A stretch of DNA of 64,000 nucleotides from Pseudomonas viridiflava (GTDB lineage: Bacteria > Pseudomonadota > Gammaproteobacteria > Pseudomonadales > Pseudomonadaceae). The stretch lies in the NCBI RefSeq assembly GCF_900590755.1, contig NZ_UUOC01000032.1, forward strand, positions 105,023-169,022, written 5' to 3'. Position numbers and translations under genes: made by a program. The first letter of the stretch is position 1. Each line of letters begins with the position of its first letter. Below the pieces are notes generated by a model. The model saw only the letters and a list, made by a program, of their open reading frames with translations. It did not search any database and had not been told where the DNA came from. Shown piece after piece: positions 8,563 through 16,037 of this stretch.

Positions 8563-11301
8563 TCAGAAGTGATAGGTCGCGCGTGCGAACAGCGTCCGGC
8601 CCAATGGGTCGGCGTAACGAGGGTCGTAGCCGCTCTGGAAGTTGTAAGCCTGGTTAGAGAACGGCGGGTTGCGGTCGAACATGTTTTTCACGCCAGCATC
8701 CAGATCCAACACCTTGTTGAAGGTGTGGCCCACCGACAGATCCCAGAGCATGTACGAGGCCACCCGAGCGTGGGTCGTGCGGTCGTCGTCGTTATAGCCG
8801 CTGGTGAAGCGGTTGCTCAAGGAGGCACGGCTGTCACCCAGGTTCCAGGTGCCGGTCAGCACATGCTTCCAGCGCGCAATCACGCCGTCACCCTGGAAAT
8901 CACCGACCTTGTCGGTATACGGGCCGTCGATGATGTTCTGGTAGTCATAGCGATTGACGTAGGTGCCTTGCAAGCCAAGACCGAACTGGCCGATCGGTGT
9001 GTTCGGGAAGCGATAATCGAGGGATACGTCGACACCGCTGGTCTTGACGATCCCCAGGTTGGCGTTGCCGGTCACGATGTTGGCGATGGAGCCGTCGGCG
9101 TTGCGAATAAAGCGGTCTGCATAAGTGTCCGCTTCGTCGAACACGGTGGATTCCGGGAAGGACTGGATCTGGTTGGAAATGTGGATCCACCAGAAATCCA
9201 GCCCCATGGACAGGTTGCTGATGGGTTGGTAAACGAACCCGACAGTGACGTTGCGTGCCTTTTCCGGTGCCAGGTCCTGGTTGCCGCCGCTGCGATTGAG
9301 GAATTGCTGACCGCAGTCGCGCCCGCCATTGCCGCCCGGCTGCACAGTGCCGCCCGCACACAGAATCGGGTCGTTGTAGTAGCCCTGGGAGTAGGTCACG
9401 CTGCTCGGTGCATAGAGTTCGTACAGGGTTGGAGCGCGGAAGCCCTCGCTGTACGCACCGCGCATCACCAGTTCCTTGAACGGCTGGAAGCGGAACGAGT
9501 ATTTGGGGTTGGTGGTGCTGCCGAAATCGCTGTATTTGTCGTGGCGAATCGCCGCCGACAGTTCAAGGCTGTCGAGGACCGGGACGTTCAGTTCGGCGTA
9601 CTGCGCCTGAACGCTGCGATCACCCTCCACGGTACCGGCGGAGTCCAGACCCAGGCTACTGATGTCGTCAACAAAGCCTTCGTAGTTCTGGTGCAGTTTT
9701 TCCTTGCGGTACTCACCCCCCAACGCCAGACCGGATGGGCCGGCGCCGAACCAGTCGCCAATCTCCCGGCTGACTCTGCCATCGAGGGTCGTTACCCGAC
9801 CCACCGCCGTGGAGTAGGTGCCATGGTAGGCGGCGTTATCGATGTAGGCCTGACCGGCTGACGTCTGCGGGCCGAACGGGTTGAGTAGACCGCTGGCCAG
9901 GCCGTTTCTCATTGCCTGGTCGCTGACGTAACCACCGGTAACCTTGGAGATCACCTTATTCTGGTTGTACGAGGCACCGACGTTGTAATCCCAGCCCGCC
10001 ACCAGCCCGTCGAAACTGAGCAGAAAGCGCTGGCTGGTGTTCTGGTCCGACGAGCTACGCGCGCCGGCGGCTGTTTCACGCCAGTTCACGCCTACCGGCT
10101 GGGTGGGGTCAAGGTCGAAGCCAGTCGGGCCCGGCGTGATGCCGCCGCCCGGGAAGTACGGCGAGGTGGGGTCCAGCGTCAGGCCGGTCAGAGGCGCAGG
10201 CCCGATGGACGTCGAGTTGTTATTGCGTGCCCAGAAGTATTCCAGGCTGACGTTATGGTCATCCGCGAGTTTGCCGGTGGCCCTGCCAAACATCGAGGTT
10301 TTCTCGGTTTGCGGGATCAGGTCGATGTACTCACGGGTGCTGAACCGGCACACCCCATCCCGGCTGAGCAGGTTGGGGCCATTGCAGTTGCTGGCGGAGA
10401 GCGGGTTGGTACTGTTGCCATTTTGCGAATAGTTACCGGGGAACGCTGTCCCTGAGGTCTGGTCCAGGCCGCGGCCCGGTGCAAAGTCAGTGGCAAACGA
10501 GCGGTCGTTGGCGTCCAGGTTGCCCTGTTTGTTGTAGTTGAACACGCCCATGACATTGAAGCGGTCCTGCTCCAGATCGCCAAAGCCCCAGCTGGCGCTC
10601 ATGTCTTTGCTATCGCCGCCGCCGTCTTCGGTGGGCATGTCGCCACCGAGGCTGAGGCTGCCTTCGGTCAGGGATTTCTTGGTAATGAAGTTGATCACGC
10701 CGCCAATGGCATCGGTGCCGTAGAGTGCCGATGCGCCATCGCGCAACACTTCGATACGGTCGATGGCGGCGAAGGGGATCATGTTCAAGTCGATGGCGCT
10801 GCCGTTGGGCGTGCCTACGCCAGACAGCGCATTGTTCGCCAGTCGGCGGCCGTTGAGCAGCACCAGGGTCTTGTTGGCTCCGATGCCGCGCATGTCGGCA
10901 TAAGACGCACCCCCTGTGGAGGCGCCCACCGAGCCCGCGCTGTTGTTCATCGACTGGCTGCCGGTAATGCGCTGGACCATTTCAGCGGTGGTGGTCACGC
11001 CCTGCTTGCGCAACGTTTCAGCACGCAGGATGGTGATCGGCACTGCGGTTTCGGCGTCCACCCGGCGAATCGCCGAGCCGGTGACTTCCACCCGCTGCAG
11101 TTGGGTTGTTGAAGGCGCGACGACGGCAGCCGTTGCAGTGGTGGCGGGTGCGACGACGCTGCTGCTCTCTTCGGAGCTTTGCGCTGCCTGCACCTGGCCT
11201 GCCGTCATCCCCACGGCAACCAGATAGAAAGGAACTAACCGGTGCCGCTGGATCGAGGCAACCATGGGTTTGAGGGTAAAACTGGGAAACTTCATCAGCA
11301 T
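8563..11301 (-). CDS. TonB-dependent outer-membrane receptor
   Basis: A 912-residue receptor. The ATG at 11301 (GGAAA about 9 bases upstream) is followed by a long N-terminal signal segment (HRLVPFYLVAVGMTAGQVQA). A plug domain begins with VEVTGSAIRRVDAETAVPIT and contains RGIGANKTLVLLNGRRL, IDRIEVLRDGASALYGTDAI and GGVINFITKK. The 22-strand barrel ends in the aromatic TLFARATYHF. No FecA-like signalling extension is visible. The ligand is unknown; position between exbD and yejA strongly suggests it imports the substrate handed to YejA. A heme, siderophore or cobalamin role is not excluded, but no iron-related neighbour is seen. Confidence 0.93.
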   Translation of the reverse strand: MLMKFPSFTLKPMVASIQRHRLVPFYLVAVGMTAGQVQAAQSSEESSSVVAPATTATAAVVAPSTTQLQRVEVTGSAIRRVDAETAVPITILRAETLRKQGVTTTAEMVQRITGSQSMNNSAGSVGASTGGASYADMRGIGANKTLVLLNGRRLANNALSGVGTPNGSAIDLNMIPFAAIDRIEVLRDGASALYGTDAIGGVINFITKKSLTEGSLSLGGDMPTEDGGGDSKDMSASWGFGDLEQDRFNVMGVFNYNKQGNLDANDRSFATDFAPGRGLDQTSGTAFPGNYSQNGNSTNPLSASNCNGPNLLSRDGVCRFSTREYIDLIPQTEKTSMFGRATGKLADDHNVSLEYFWARNNNSTSIGPAPLTGLTLDPTSPYFPGGGITPGPTGFDLDPTQPVGVNWRETAAGARSSSDQNTSQRFLLSFDGLVAGWDYNVGASYNQNKVISKVTGGYVSDQAMRNGLASGLLNPFGPQTSAGQAYIDNAAYHGTYSTAVGRVTTLDGRVSREIGDWFGAGPSGLALGGEYRKEKLHQNYEGFVDDISSLGLDSAGTVEGDRSVQAQYAELNVPVLDSLELSAAIRHDKYSDFGSTTNPKYSFRFQPFKELVMRGAYSEGFRAPTLYELYAPSSVTYSQGYYNDPILCAGGTVQPGGNGGRDCGQQFLNRSGGNQDLAPEKARNVTVGFVYQPISNLSMGLDFWWIHISNQIQSFPESTVFDEADTYADRFIRNADGSIANIVTGNANLGIVKTSGVDVSLDYRFPNTPIGQFGLGLQGTYVNRYDYQNIIDGPYTDKVGDFQGDGVIARWKHVLTGTWNLGDSRASLSNRFTSGYNDDDRTTHARVASYMLWDLSVGHTFNKVLDLDAGVKNMFDRNPPFSNQAYNFQSGYDPRYADPLGRTLFARATYHF

Positions 11302-11457
11302 GGTAATTTCCGACTTTACATTTATTGGATTGGCTTTTTGAGCCCCGATTGCTCCGGTTAGGTTGTGCCGGCCCCGGAATACCCTTTCTTCAAGCAAGCC
11401 GCTCCCCACCACGAATTTGCTCATTCATGGGCGGCTGTTACGACGGGATCAGTACTG

Positions 11458-11486
11458 GGCGCCTGGCCGGACCTCTGCCAGGCGCC
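11458..11486. other. Strong hairpin between exbD and the receptor gene
   Basis: A perfect 10-base inverted repeat, GGCGCCTGGC / GCCAGGCGCC, with a 9-base loop lies just after the exbD stop. No run of U follows on the coding (minus) strand, so it does not look like an intrinsic terminator. It may protect the upstream mRNA from 3' decay or set the ratio between exbBD and receptor expression. Confidence 0.6.
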
Positions 11487-11490
11487 GGAT

Positions 11491-11892
11491 TCAGCGGGAG
11501 GTCATCACGGAAATCTTCGTAATGCCCGAGCGTTCAATTGAAGCCATGGCTTTGGCCACCTGGCCGTAATTCACGTCGGTATCGGCCTGTAGCTGCACCC
11601 GGACTTCCGGGTCCTTGGCCTTGACGTCCATCAGGCTTCGCTCCAGCAGCTCGGGCGCCACTTCGCTCTTGGCCAGGAAAAACTTGCCATCCTTGTCGAC
11701 GCTGACCACCACCGGGTCTTTCTTTTCGGCGGCGGCGACTGCGTCGGTTTTCGGCAAGTTGACTTTGATGGCGTTGGTCATCAGAGGCGCGCAGACGATG
11801 AATACCACCAGCAGCACCAGCATCACGTCCACCAACGGCGTGACGTTCATCTCGCTGACCACCTCATCGCTTTCTTGAGTCGAAAAAGACAT
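11491..11892 (-). CDS. exbD: ExbD-type biopolymer transport protein
   Basis: A 133-residue protein with the ExbD/TolR layout: a short cytoplasmic N-terminus, one membrane helix with the functional Asp (NVTPLVDVMLVLLVVFIVCAP, split here; Asp in PLVDVML), and a periplasmic domain ending RSGITKISVMTSR. With ExbB it forms the proton-driven motor that energises TonB. Its ATG shares a base with the exbB stop (TGATG), indicating coupled translation. It precedes the receptor gene in the same operon. Confidence 0.93.
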   Translation of the reverse strand: MSFSTQESDEVVSEMNVTPLVDVMLVLLVVFIVCAPLMTNAIKVNLPKTDAVAAAEKKDPVVVSVDKDGKFFLAKSEVAPELLERSLMDVKAKDPEVRVQLQADTDVNYGQVAKAMASIERSGITKISVMTSR

Positions 11893-12599
11893 CAGCTGGC
11901 CTCCTGCACAGGGCTTGGGTGTTTGCTGATGATGGGCTGGCGGGTGATGGAGAAAGCGCTGCGCTGGGCGAGGGCGTCGAAGTCGTGGGCGAAGTCATCC
12001 ATGTCTGCGCTGGCGAGCTTCAAGCGGCGCAGGAAGAAGTTGTAAATCAGAACTGCCGGCACTGCGACGGCGATCCCGACACCCGTGGCAACCAGCGCGT
12101 GACCAATGGGGCCTGCCACGGTTTCCAGGCTGGCCGAACCCGTCAGGCCGATGCTCTGCAGTGCTTCCATGATCCCCCAGACCGTCCCGAACAGGCCGAT
12201 GAACGGCGCAGTACTGCCAATACTGGCGAGGATGGCATTGCCATTTTCCAAGGCACGGCGCTCGCGCTGGATTTGTTGGCGCAGGTTGCGCTCAAGGCGG
12301 TCGGAGCGGTTGATGGTATGGGCCAGTTGTTGGGTCGTGCGCGGGGCGTCGGAGGTCGCCATGGCTTCAAAACCACTGTTGGCGATGCGCGCGAGCGAGC
12401 CTGGGTACTGGCTGGCGTGCTCGGCAGCGGTCAGCAGGTCCGGGGCGCTCCAGAAGGCTTTGGTGAATTGCCTGTTCTGGGTTTTCTGTCGCAGATATTG
12501 CGCGGACTTGATCATCAACAATGCCCAGCTGAGGACCGAGAACAGTACCAGCGCCCAGAGCACACCCGGGACAATCAGGGATGAGATCGATTCGTTCAT
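11892..12599 (-). CDS. exbB: ExbB-type MotA/TolQ/ExbB proton channel protein
   Basis: A 235-residue protein beginning MNESISSLIVPGVLWALVLF. It has a first membrane helix near the N-terminus, a cytoplasmic stretch, then two helices with the conserved ASIGSTAPFIGLFGTVWGIM and ATGVGIAVAVPAVLIYNFF signatures of the MotA/TolQ/ExbB family. It should assemble with ExbD and TonB in the inner membrane. Upstream in-frame codons back to 12725 overlap the end of tonB and are not favoured; the ATG at 12599 has a weak GAGGTGT-like site. Confidence 0.93.
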   Translation of the reverse strand: MNESISSLIVPGVLWALVLFSVLSWALLMIKSAQYLRQKTQNRQFTKAFWSAPDLLTAAEHASQYPGSLARIANSGFEAMATSDAPRTTQQLAHTINRSDRLERNLRQQIQRERRALENGNAILASIGSTAPFIGLFGTVWGIMEALQSIGLTGSASLETVAGPIGHALVATGVGIAVAVPAVLIYNFFLRRLKLASADMDDFAHDFDALAQRSAFSITRQPIISKHPSPVQEAS

Positions 12600-12648
12600 A
12601 ACTACACCTCGCACACTTGAATTAATGAATGACTTGTCAGGGGCGCCG

Positions 12649-13497
12649 TTATTCCGGCAGCTTGAAATCAATGGTTTGCGTCGCGAAGCCTTCAATCGGC
12701 GTATCACCGCGTTTGGCCGGAACAAATTTCCAGTTGCGCACCGCCGCTACGGCGGCTTCGTCCAGTTGCGGCTTGCCGCTGGAACGAGTGACCTCGACAG
12801 AGCCTGCGCGACCGTTGGGCAGAACCTTGATGCGCAGCACCACGGTGCCTTCCCAGTTGCGTCGCAATGCCAGCGACGGGTATTCCGGTGGCGGGTTACC
12901 CAGACTCGCCAGCCCTGAAACCGCTGCCGACTCTTTGACCGGCCCAGGTGCAGCAGCGGGTGCCGCCGGCGCTGGCGAAGGCGCTGCCGGCTTTACAGGC
13001 GCAGCGGCAGGTGCTGGCGCAACGGGTGGGGCGGGTGCCACCGGAGCAGGTTTCTTCACCGGCTCGACCTTTTTCACCGGCTTGGGTTTCTCTACCGGCT
13101 TAGGCTTCTCGACAGGTTTGGGCGGTGGCGGCGCCACGGCGTCCGGGTCTTCCTCTGGCGGTTGCTCCGGTTCCGGCGGCGGAGGGGGCGGTGGTTCTGG
13201 AGGTGGCGGAGGCGGTGGCTCGGGAGTCGGTGGCGTTGGTGGCGTGGGGCTGGTGAGCTCCACGGTCATTTCCGGCACTTCTGGCGGCACTTCCAGCGGC
13301 GCGGGTTGGGCGCGATGCATGAACCACCAGAGCACGCCGTGGACTAACAGCGACGCCGCGATCAGCAACATGATCTGACGCTTGCCCAGCCCACCTGGCA
13401 GGGAGGTATTGCGCACGAAAGCGATACCCTGGCTGGTGACAACGGGCTCTCCCTCGACAGGCAACTGCAGCGTCTTATTCGTTACCGCGTCATTCAT
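12649..13497 (-). CDS. tonB: TonB-type energy transducer
   Basis: A 282-residue protein with a cytoplasmic N-terminus of about 50 residues, one membrane anchor (IMLLIAASLLVHGVLWWFM), a very long Pro/Glu- then Pro/Lys/Ala-rich periplasmic spacer (roughly residues 75-200), and a C-terminal TonB domain (PPPEYPSLALRRNWEGTVVL, then VRNWKFVPAKRG). It links the proton gradient to an outer-membrane receptor. The ATG at 13497 follows GAGGGAG. As first gene of the minus-strand cluster it probably marks the promoter end of an operon reaching yejF. The unusually long cytoplasmic extension before the anchor is a feature of some Pseudomonas accessory TonB proteins. Confidence 0.93.
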   Translation of the reverse strand: MNDAVTNKTLQLPVEGEPVVTSQGIAFVRNTSLPGGLGKRQIMLLIAASLLVHGVLWWFMHRAQPAPLEVPPEVPEMTVELTSPTPPTPPTPEPPPPPPPEPPPPPPPEPEQPPEEDPDAVAPPPPKPVEKPKPVEKPKPVKKVEPVKKPAPVAPAPPVAPAPAAAPVKPAAPSPAPAAPAAAPGPVKESAAVSGLASLGNPPPEYPSLALRRNWEGTVVLRIKVLPNGRAGSVEVTRSSGKPQLDEAAVAAVRNWKFVPAKRGDTPIEGFATQTIDFKLPE

Positions 13498-13538
13498 CAA
13501 AGCTCCCTCGTATATATGAAGGGCAATAAGATTCCCAT

Positions 13539-13560
13539 CGAACAATATTCAAGTTGTTCG
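13539..13560. promoter_or_regulatory. Inverted repeat upstream of tonB, possible operator
   Basis: CGAACAA and TTGTTCG form a perfect 7-base dyad separated by 8 bases, about 40 bases upstream of the tonB ATG, where an operator would control the whole tonB-yejF operon. The regulator is unknown; the TetR gene at 15335 is the nearest candidate. No convincing Fur box was seen. Confidence 0.45.
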
Positions 13561-14467
13561 AGTGTTTAACATGAGTCTGATTGCAGGTTATTTGCCTGCG
13601 AGGCAGTAAGGTCTAACCCTTGTCTGCGATTAGTGGCTTATGGCCTCTAAGGTGACGGGTGCATAAGTGCTTCCTTATATAGCCAGAGGGAGTTGCCCTG
13701 AGCGGCTGGCGAAGTGTTGTTAGAGTAATATGTCGTTCTGTCTCAGGAATGTTACAAAGCAATACATATGCCAGTTATTTGAGCTTGTGGCGAGTGAGCG
13801 GATAACTAATGTAGATGTCGCATCCCTGTAAGTTTTGTGGCTTGTTACTGTCTCGGCTACTTTTTACAGCACGCAAGAATGCCTCCGCGGGATCTGGCTT
13901 CCTTGAAAGCCGGGCGAGCGGGTTCGTCCCCTGAAAAGGGGGCTCTAGAGGGGCGGTAGCCACCAAGCGCTTATTGTCGCTGCACCATTCAGGAGACCTC
14001 TGTCTCGTTTTGGTGCCTCTTTCAACCTATTGAATTACATGACTATTATTCTTTCCCGATGGTTTTTTGTGCTGCTCTTTCTGGCGATGCCAGACAGGCA
14101 GCGGCATTCACGGTAATGGGCAGCAATGACGGTCAACTTGCTACTGCTTATTGGTGTTACTGCTTGCGACGGCTTGCTGAATGTCAGCTGTGATTGTTAA
14201 TACAGACAGCACAAGTATGCATGTCAGGCAGCAATCACAGTGCCGTTTAACCGAATAGAAAGAGCGCCGATACCGGATGCCCAGGTGCAAGAGATAAAGG
14301 TATTCCGGTGTTTATGTGTCGGGAAATGTGTTCGAGCGCTGCACCTATGTAGTTTGAAGGCAAAAGTGTACTTAGTGACGGACGAAAAAGTACGTGCGCA
14401 ATAAAGCACTGCTTGAGAGGGCAGGCAAGTAAGTCTGTCAGGCCAAAAGGCAGGCCTTGATTAAGGT
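13561..14467. other. Gene-poor stretch upstream of tonB
   Basis: About 900 bases with lower GC content than the flanks and no convincing gene. A 63-codon minus-strand frame (13775-13966) has only a TTG start and no ribosome site. On the plus strand, 13913-13955 contains a compact GC-rich hairpin region (GTCCCC TGAA AAGGGG). Another short hairpin (TCTGGC GAT GCCAGA) lies at 14080-14094. It may hold an undetected small RNA or remnants of an element. Confidence 0.4.
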
Positions 14468-14722
14468 TTATGTAACCTTGGAGGGGGAGAGCGACTCGTT
14501 GTAGCAGGCCAGATCAATTAACGACAGTTCATCGGGCACGCCATCAAGAAAGTCATCGAGCAGCGCGTCGCACGCCTGTACATCCTGTGCAGAGCAATGA
14601 GTCGCCGCGTTATCGAGGGTGGGGGCAGGGTAAATGATCGGTGCTTGAGCAGGGTTTGCAACGTCAGCCGCCAAGCTGTGTCGTGCGGACCATGAGGTAA
14701 CCAGGGATGAGAGGTAGGACAT
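14468..14722 (-). CDS. Small hypothetical protein (84 residues)
   Basis: An 84-residue frame starting MSYLSSLVTSWSARHSLAAD, with a GGAAG sequence about 10 bases upstream of the ATG. The middle is Ala/Pro/Ile rich and the end is acidic (DALLDDFLDGVPDELSLIDL). It has no clear signal peptide, membrane helix or known domain, and I do not recognise the family. It lies alone on the minus strand upstream of the tonB operon, about 970 bases from tonB. It could be an independently transcribed small regulator or a spurious frame. Confidence 0.45.
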   Translation of the reverse strand: MSYLSSLVTSWSARHSLAADVANPAQAPIIYPAPTLDNAATHCSAQDVQACDALLDDFLDGVPDELSLIDLACYNESLSPSKVT

Positions 14723-14964
14723 GGGTAAGACTTCCTTTTCTGCTGCTCCAGAGGTGCAAGGTGATGCCTTGCGCTCTGCACTGATAATGAACGGGGTACC
14801 GTTCGACGTCTGTCATTGGTGCGTGGTACGCAGCTGGAAACGGGTAATTTCCGGCTTGCCGAATGACTGAACGCTTTGCTTGAAAATACCGTGCCAAGTT
14901 GGCACGCCCGTGCAGAAAATCGTCTGAGGACTGTGAGCTTCTTCTGGTGAAGAAACGCAATAAT

Positions 14965-15077
14965 CTGTAGGAGTGAGCTTGCTCGCGATAAAGTCGGAAC
15001 GACTTTCCTGCGATGGTGGGTTCAGTAGTTTTTTACGACTGCTTCGCAGCCGATCGCGAGCAAGCTCACTCCTACAG
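14965..15077. repeat. REP pair (GTAGGAGTGAGCTTGCTCGCGA family)
   Basis: Two inverted copies of CTGTAGGAGTGAGCTTGCTC are separated by a spacer with its own smaller dyad (AAGTCGGAACGACTT). The same two-arm arrangement with a near-identical spacer recurs at 30579, 55219 and, with another spacer, 58854. Confidence 0.9.
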
Positions 15078-15109
15078 GACCAGGGGTGTATCTGAATTAA
15101 GGCAGCGAA

Positions 15110-15206
15110 CCCGCCATCGCTGGCCTCGTAACCTCGGTGAGCTCCTACGGGACCGGGGTGTGGCTGGATAAACGCGGTTCCTGTAGGAGCTGCCGAAGGC
15201 TGCGAA
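15110..15206. repeat. Unpaired REP arms of two different families
   Basis: A CTCGTAACCTCGGTGAGCTC arm (about 15124-15149) and a CTGTAGGAGCTGCCGAAGGC arm (15181-15206) occur next to each other without true partners, suggesting decay or recombination between REP families. They lie upstream of the TetR gene. Confidence 0.7.
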
Positions 15207-15334
15207 TGGTGTGAGGTCGCACACTGTTGGCAACCTCGGCGGGCGCTCACGGATATCCCGATCCCCACGCCATAGCGTTTGATAACAAAGCCCATTGCCG
15301 GTAGGGTGCTTGGCTGTCTAGCAAGGAGCATTAC

Positions 15335-15985
15335 ATGAGTCAGTCGAACCCGCCGACAGGGATGAACGAGTCGGTTGCAGCACCTAAGCAACGCCGTGCG
15401 CCCAAGGGCGAGAAGCGTCGCGAAGAATTACTGGATGCCGCGTTACAGGTGTTTTCCCTGGAGGGTTACAGCGGGGCGTCGATGGCGCAGGTTGCAAGCA
15501 TCGTCGGCATTTCTGTCGCCGGGCTGCTGCATCACTTCCCGAGCAAGATTTCATTGCTGATGGGTGTGCTGCAGCGTCGTGACGAGGTCAATCAGAAAAT
15601 TGCCGATGAAGTCCGTTCAGAGAAATCACTGTCGGGCCTGCTGGGCAGTTTGCGGGCGATCAACCGCTCCAATGCCACCGCGCCAGGGGTGGTGCGAGCC
15701 TTCACCATTCTAAATGCGGAAAGCATGGTCGAAGGACATCCGGCCTGGCAGTGGTTTCAGGACAGGTATGAGGGGATCTACGGGCGTCTGTTCAGTCAGT
15801 TCGATGATCTTGTCCAGATGGGTGAGGTGCGGGGAGACGTCGATTTGCCCGGTCTGATCCAGGAGATTCTGGCGATGATGGACGGGCTGCAGATCCAATG
15901 GCTGCGCTACCCCGACAAACTTGATCTGGTGGAGCGTTTCGACAGCTATATCGCACGGGTCGAAGCCGCGATCCGGCAACGCTAA
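15335..15985 (+). CDS. TetR/AcrR-family transcriptional regulator
   Basis: A 216-residue regulator. After a charged N-terminal tail (KQRRAPKGEKRREELLDAAL) it has a TetR helix-turn-helix at about residues 48-68 (SMAQVASIVGISVAGLLHHF), followed by an all-helical ligand-binding region without recognisable specificity. The ATG at 15335 has AGGAG at a good distance. It is alone on the plus strand between the tonB-yej operon upstream and the convergent glycosidase gene downstream, with an intrinsic terminator just after it. Its target may be itself, the tonB operon or the glycosidase; the sequence does not decide. Confidence 0.9.
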   Translation: MSQSNPPTGMNESVAAPKQRRAPKGEKRREELLDAALQVFSLEGYSGASMAQVASIVGISVAGLLHHFPSKISLLMGVLQRRDEVNQKIADEVRSEKSLSGLLGSLRAINRSNATAPGVVRAFTILNAESMVEGHPAWQWFQDRYEGIYGRLFSQFDDLVQMGEVRGDVDLPGLIQEILAMMDGLQIQWLRYPDKLDLVERFDSYIARVEAAIRQR

Positions 15986-15996
15986 AGCAAAAAAAA

Positions 15997-16020
15997 GGGG
16001 CTCATCACTGAGCCCCTTTT
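15997..16020. terminator. Bidirectional intrinsic terminator between the TetR and GH3 genes
   Basis: A perfect 8-base stem GGGGCTCA / TGAGCCCC with a 4-base loop is preceded by a run of A and followed by TTTT, so it can end transcription from both convergent genes. Confidence 0.93.
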
Positions 16021-16037
16021 CTGTATCAGCCGATTAA

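Noticed and set aside
8428..9861. A 477-codon plus-strand frame opposite the receptor gene
   Set aside because: Overlaps the well-supported TonB receptor and the start of yejA on the other strand; no domain seen.
13775..13966. A 63-codon minus-strand frame (ends CDIYISYPLTRHKLK)
   Set aside because: TTG start, no ribosome site, and it runs through GC-rich hairpin sequence; kept only as a point to search.
14813..15391. A 192-codon minus-strand frame upstream of the TetR gene
   Set aside because: It reads through several REP arms, which produce the [16 protein letters not shown] peptide also seen at other REPs.
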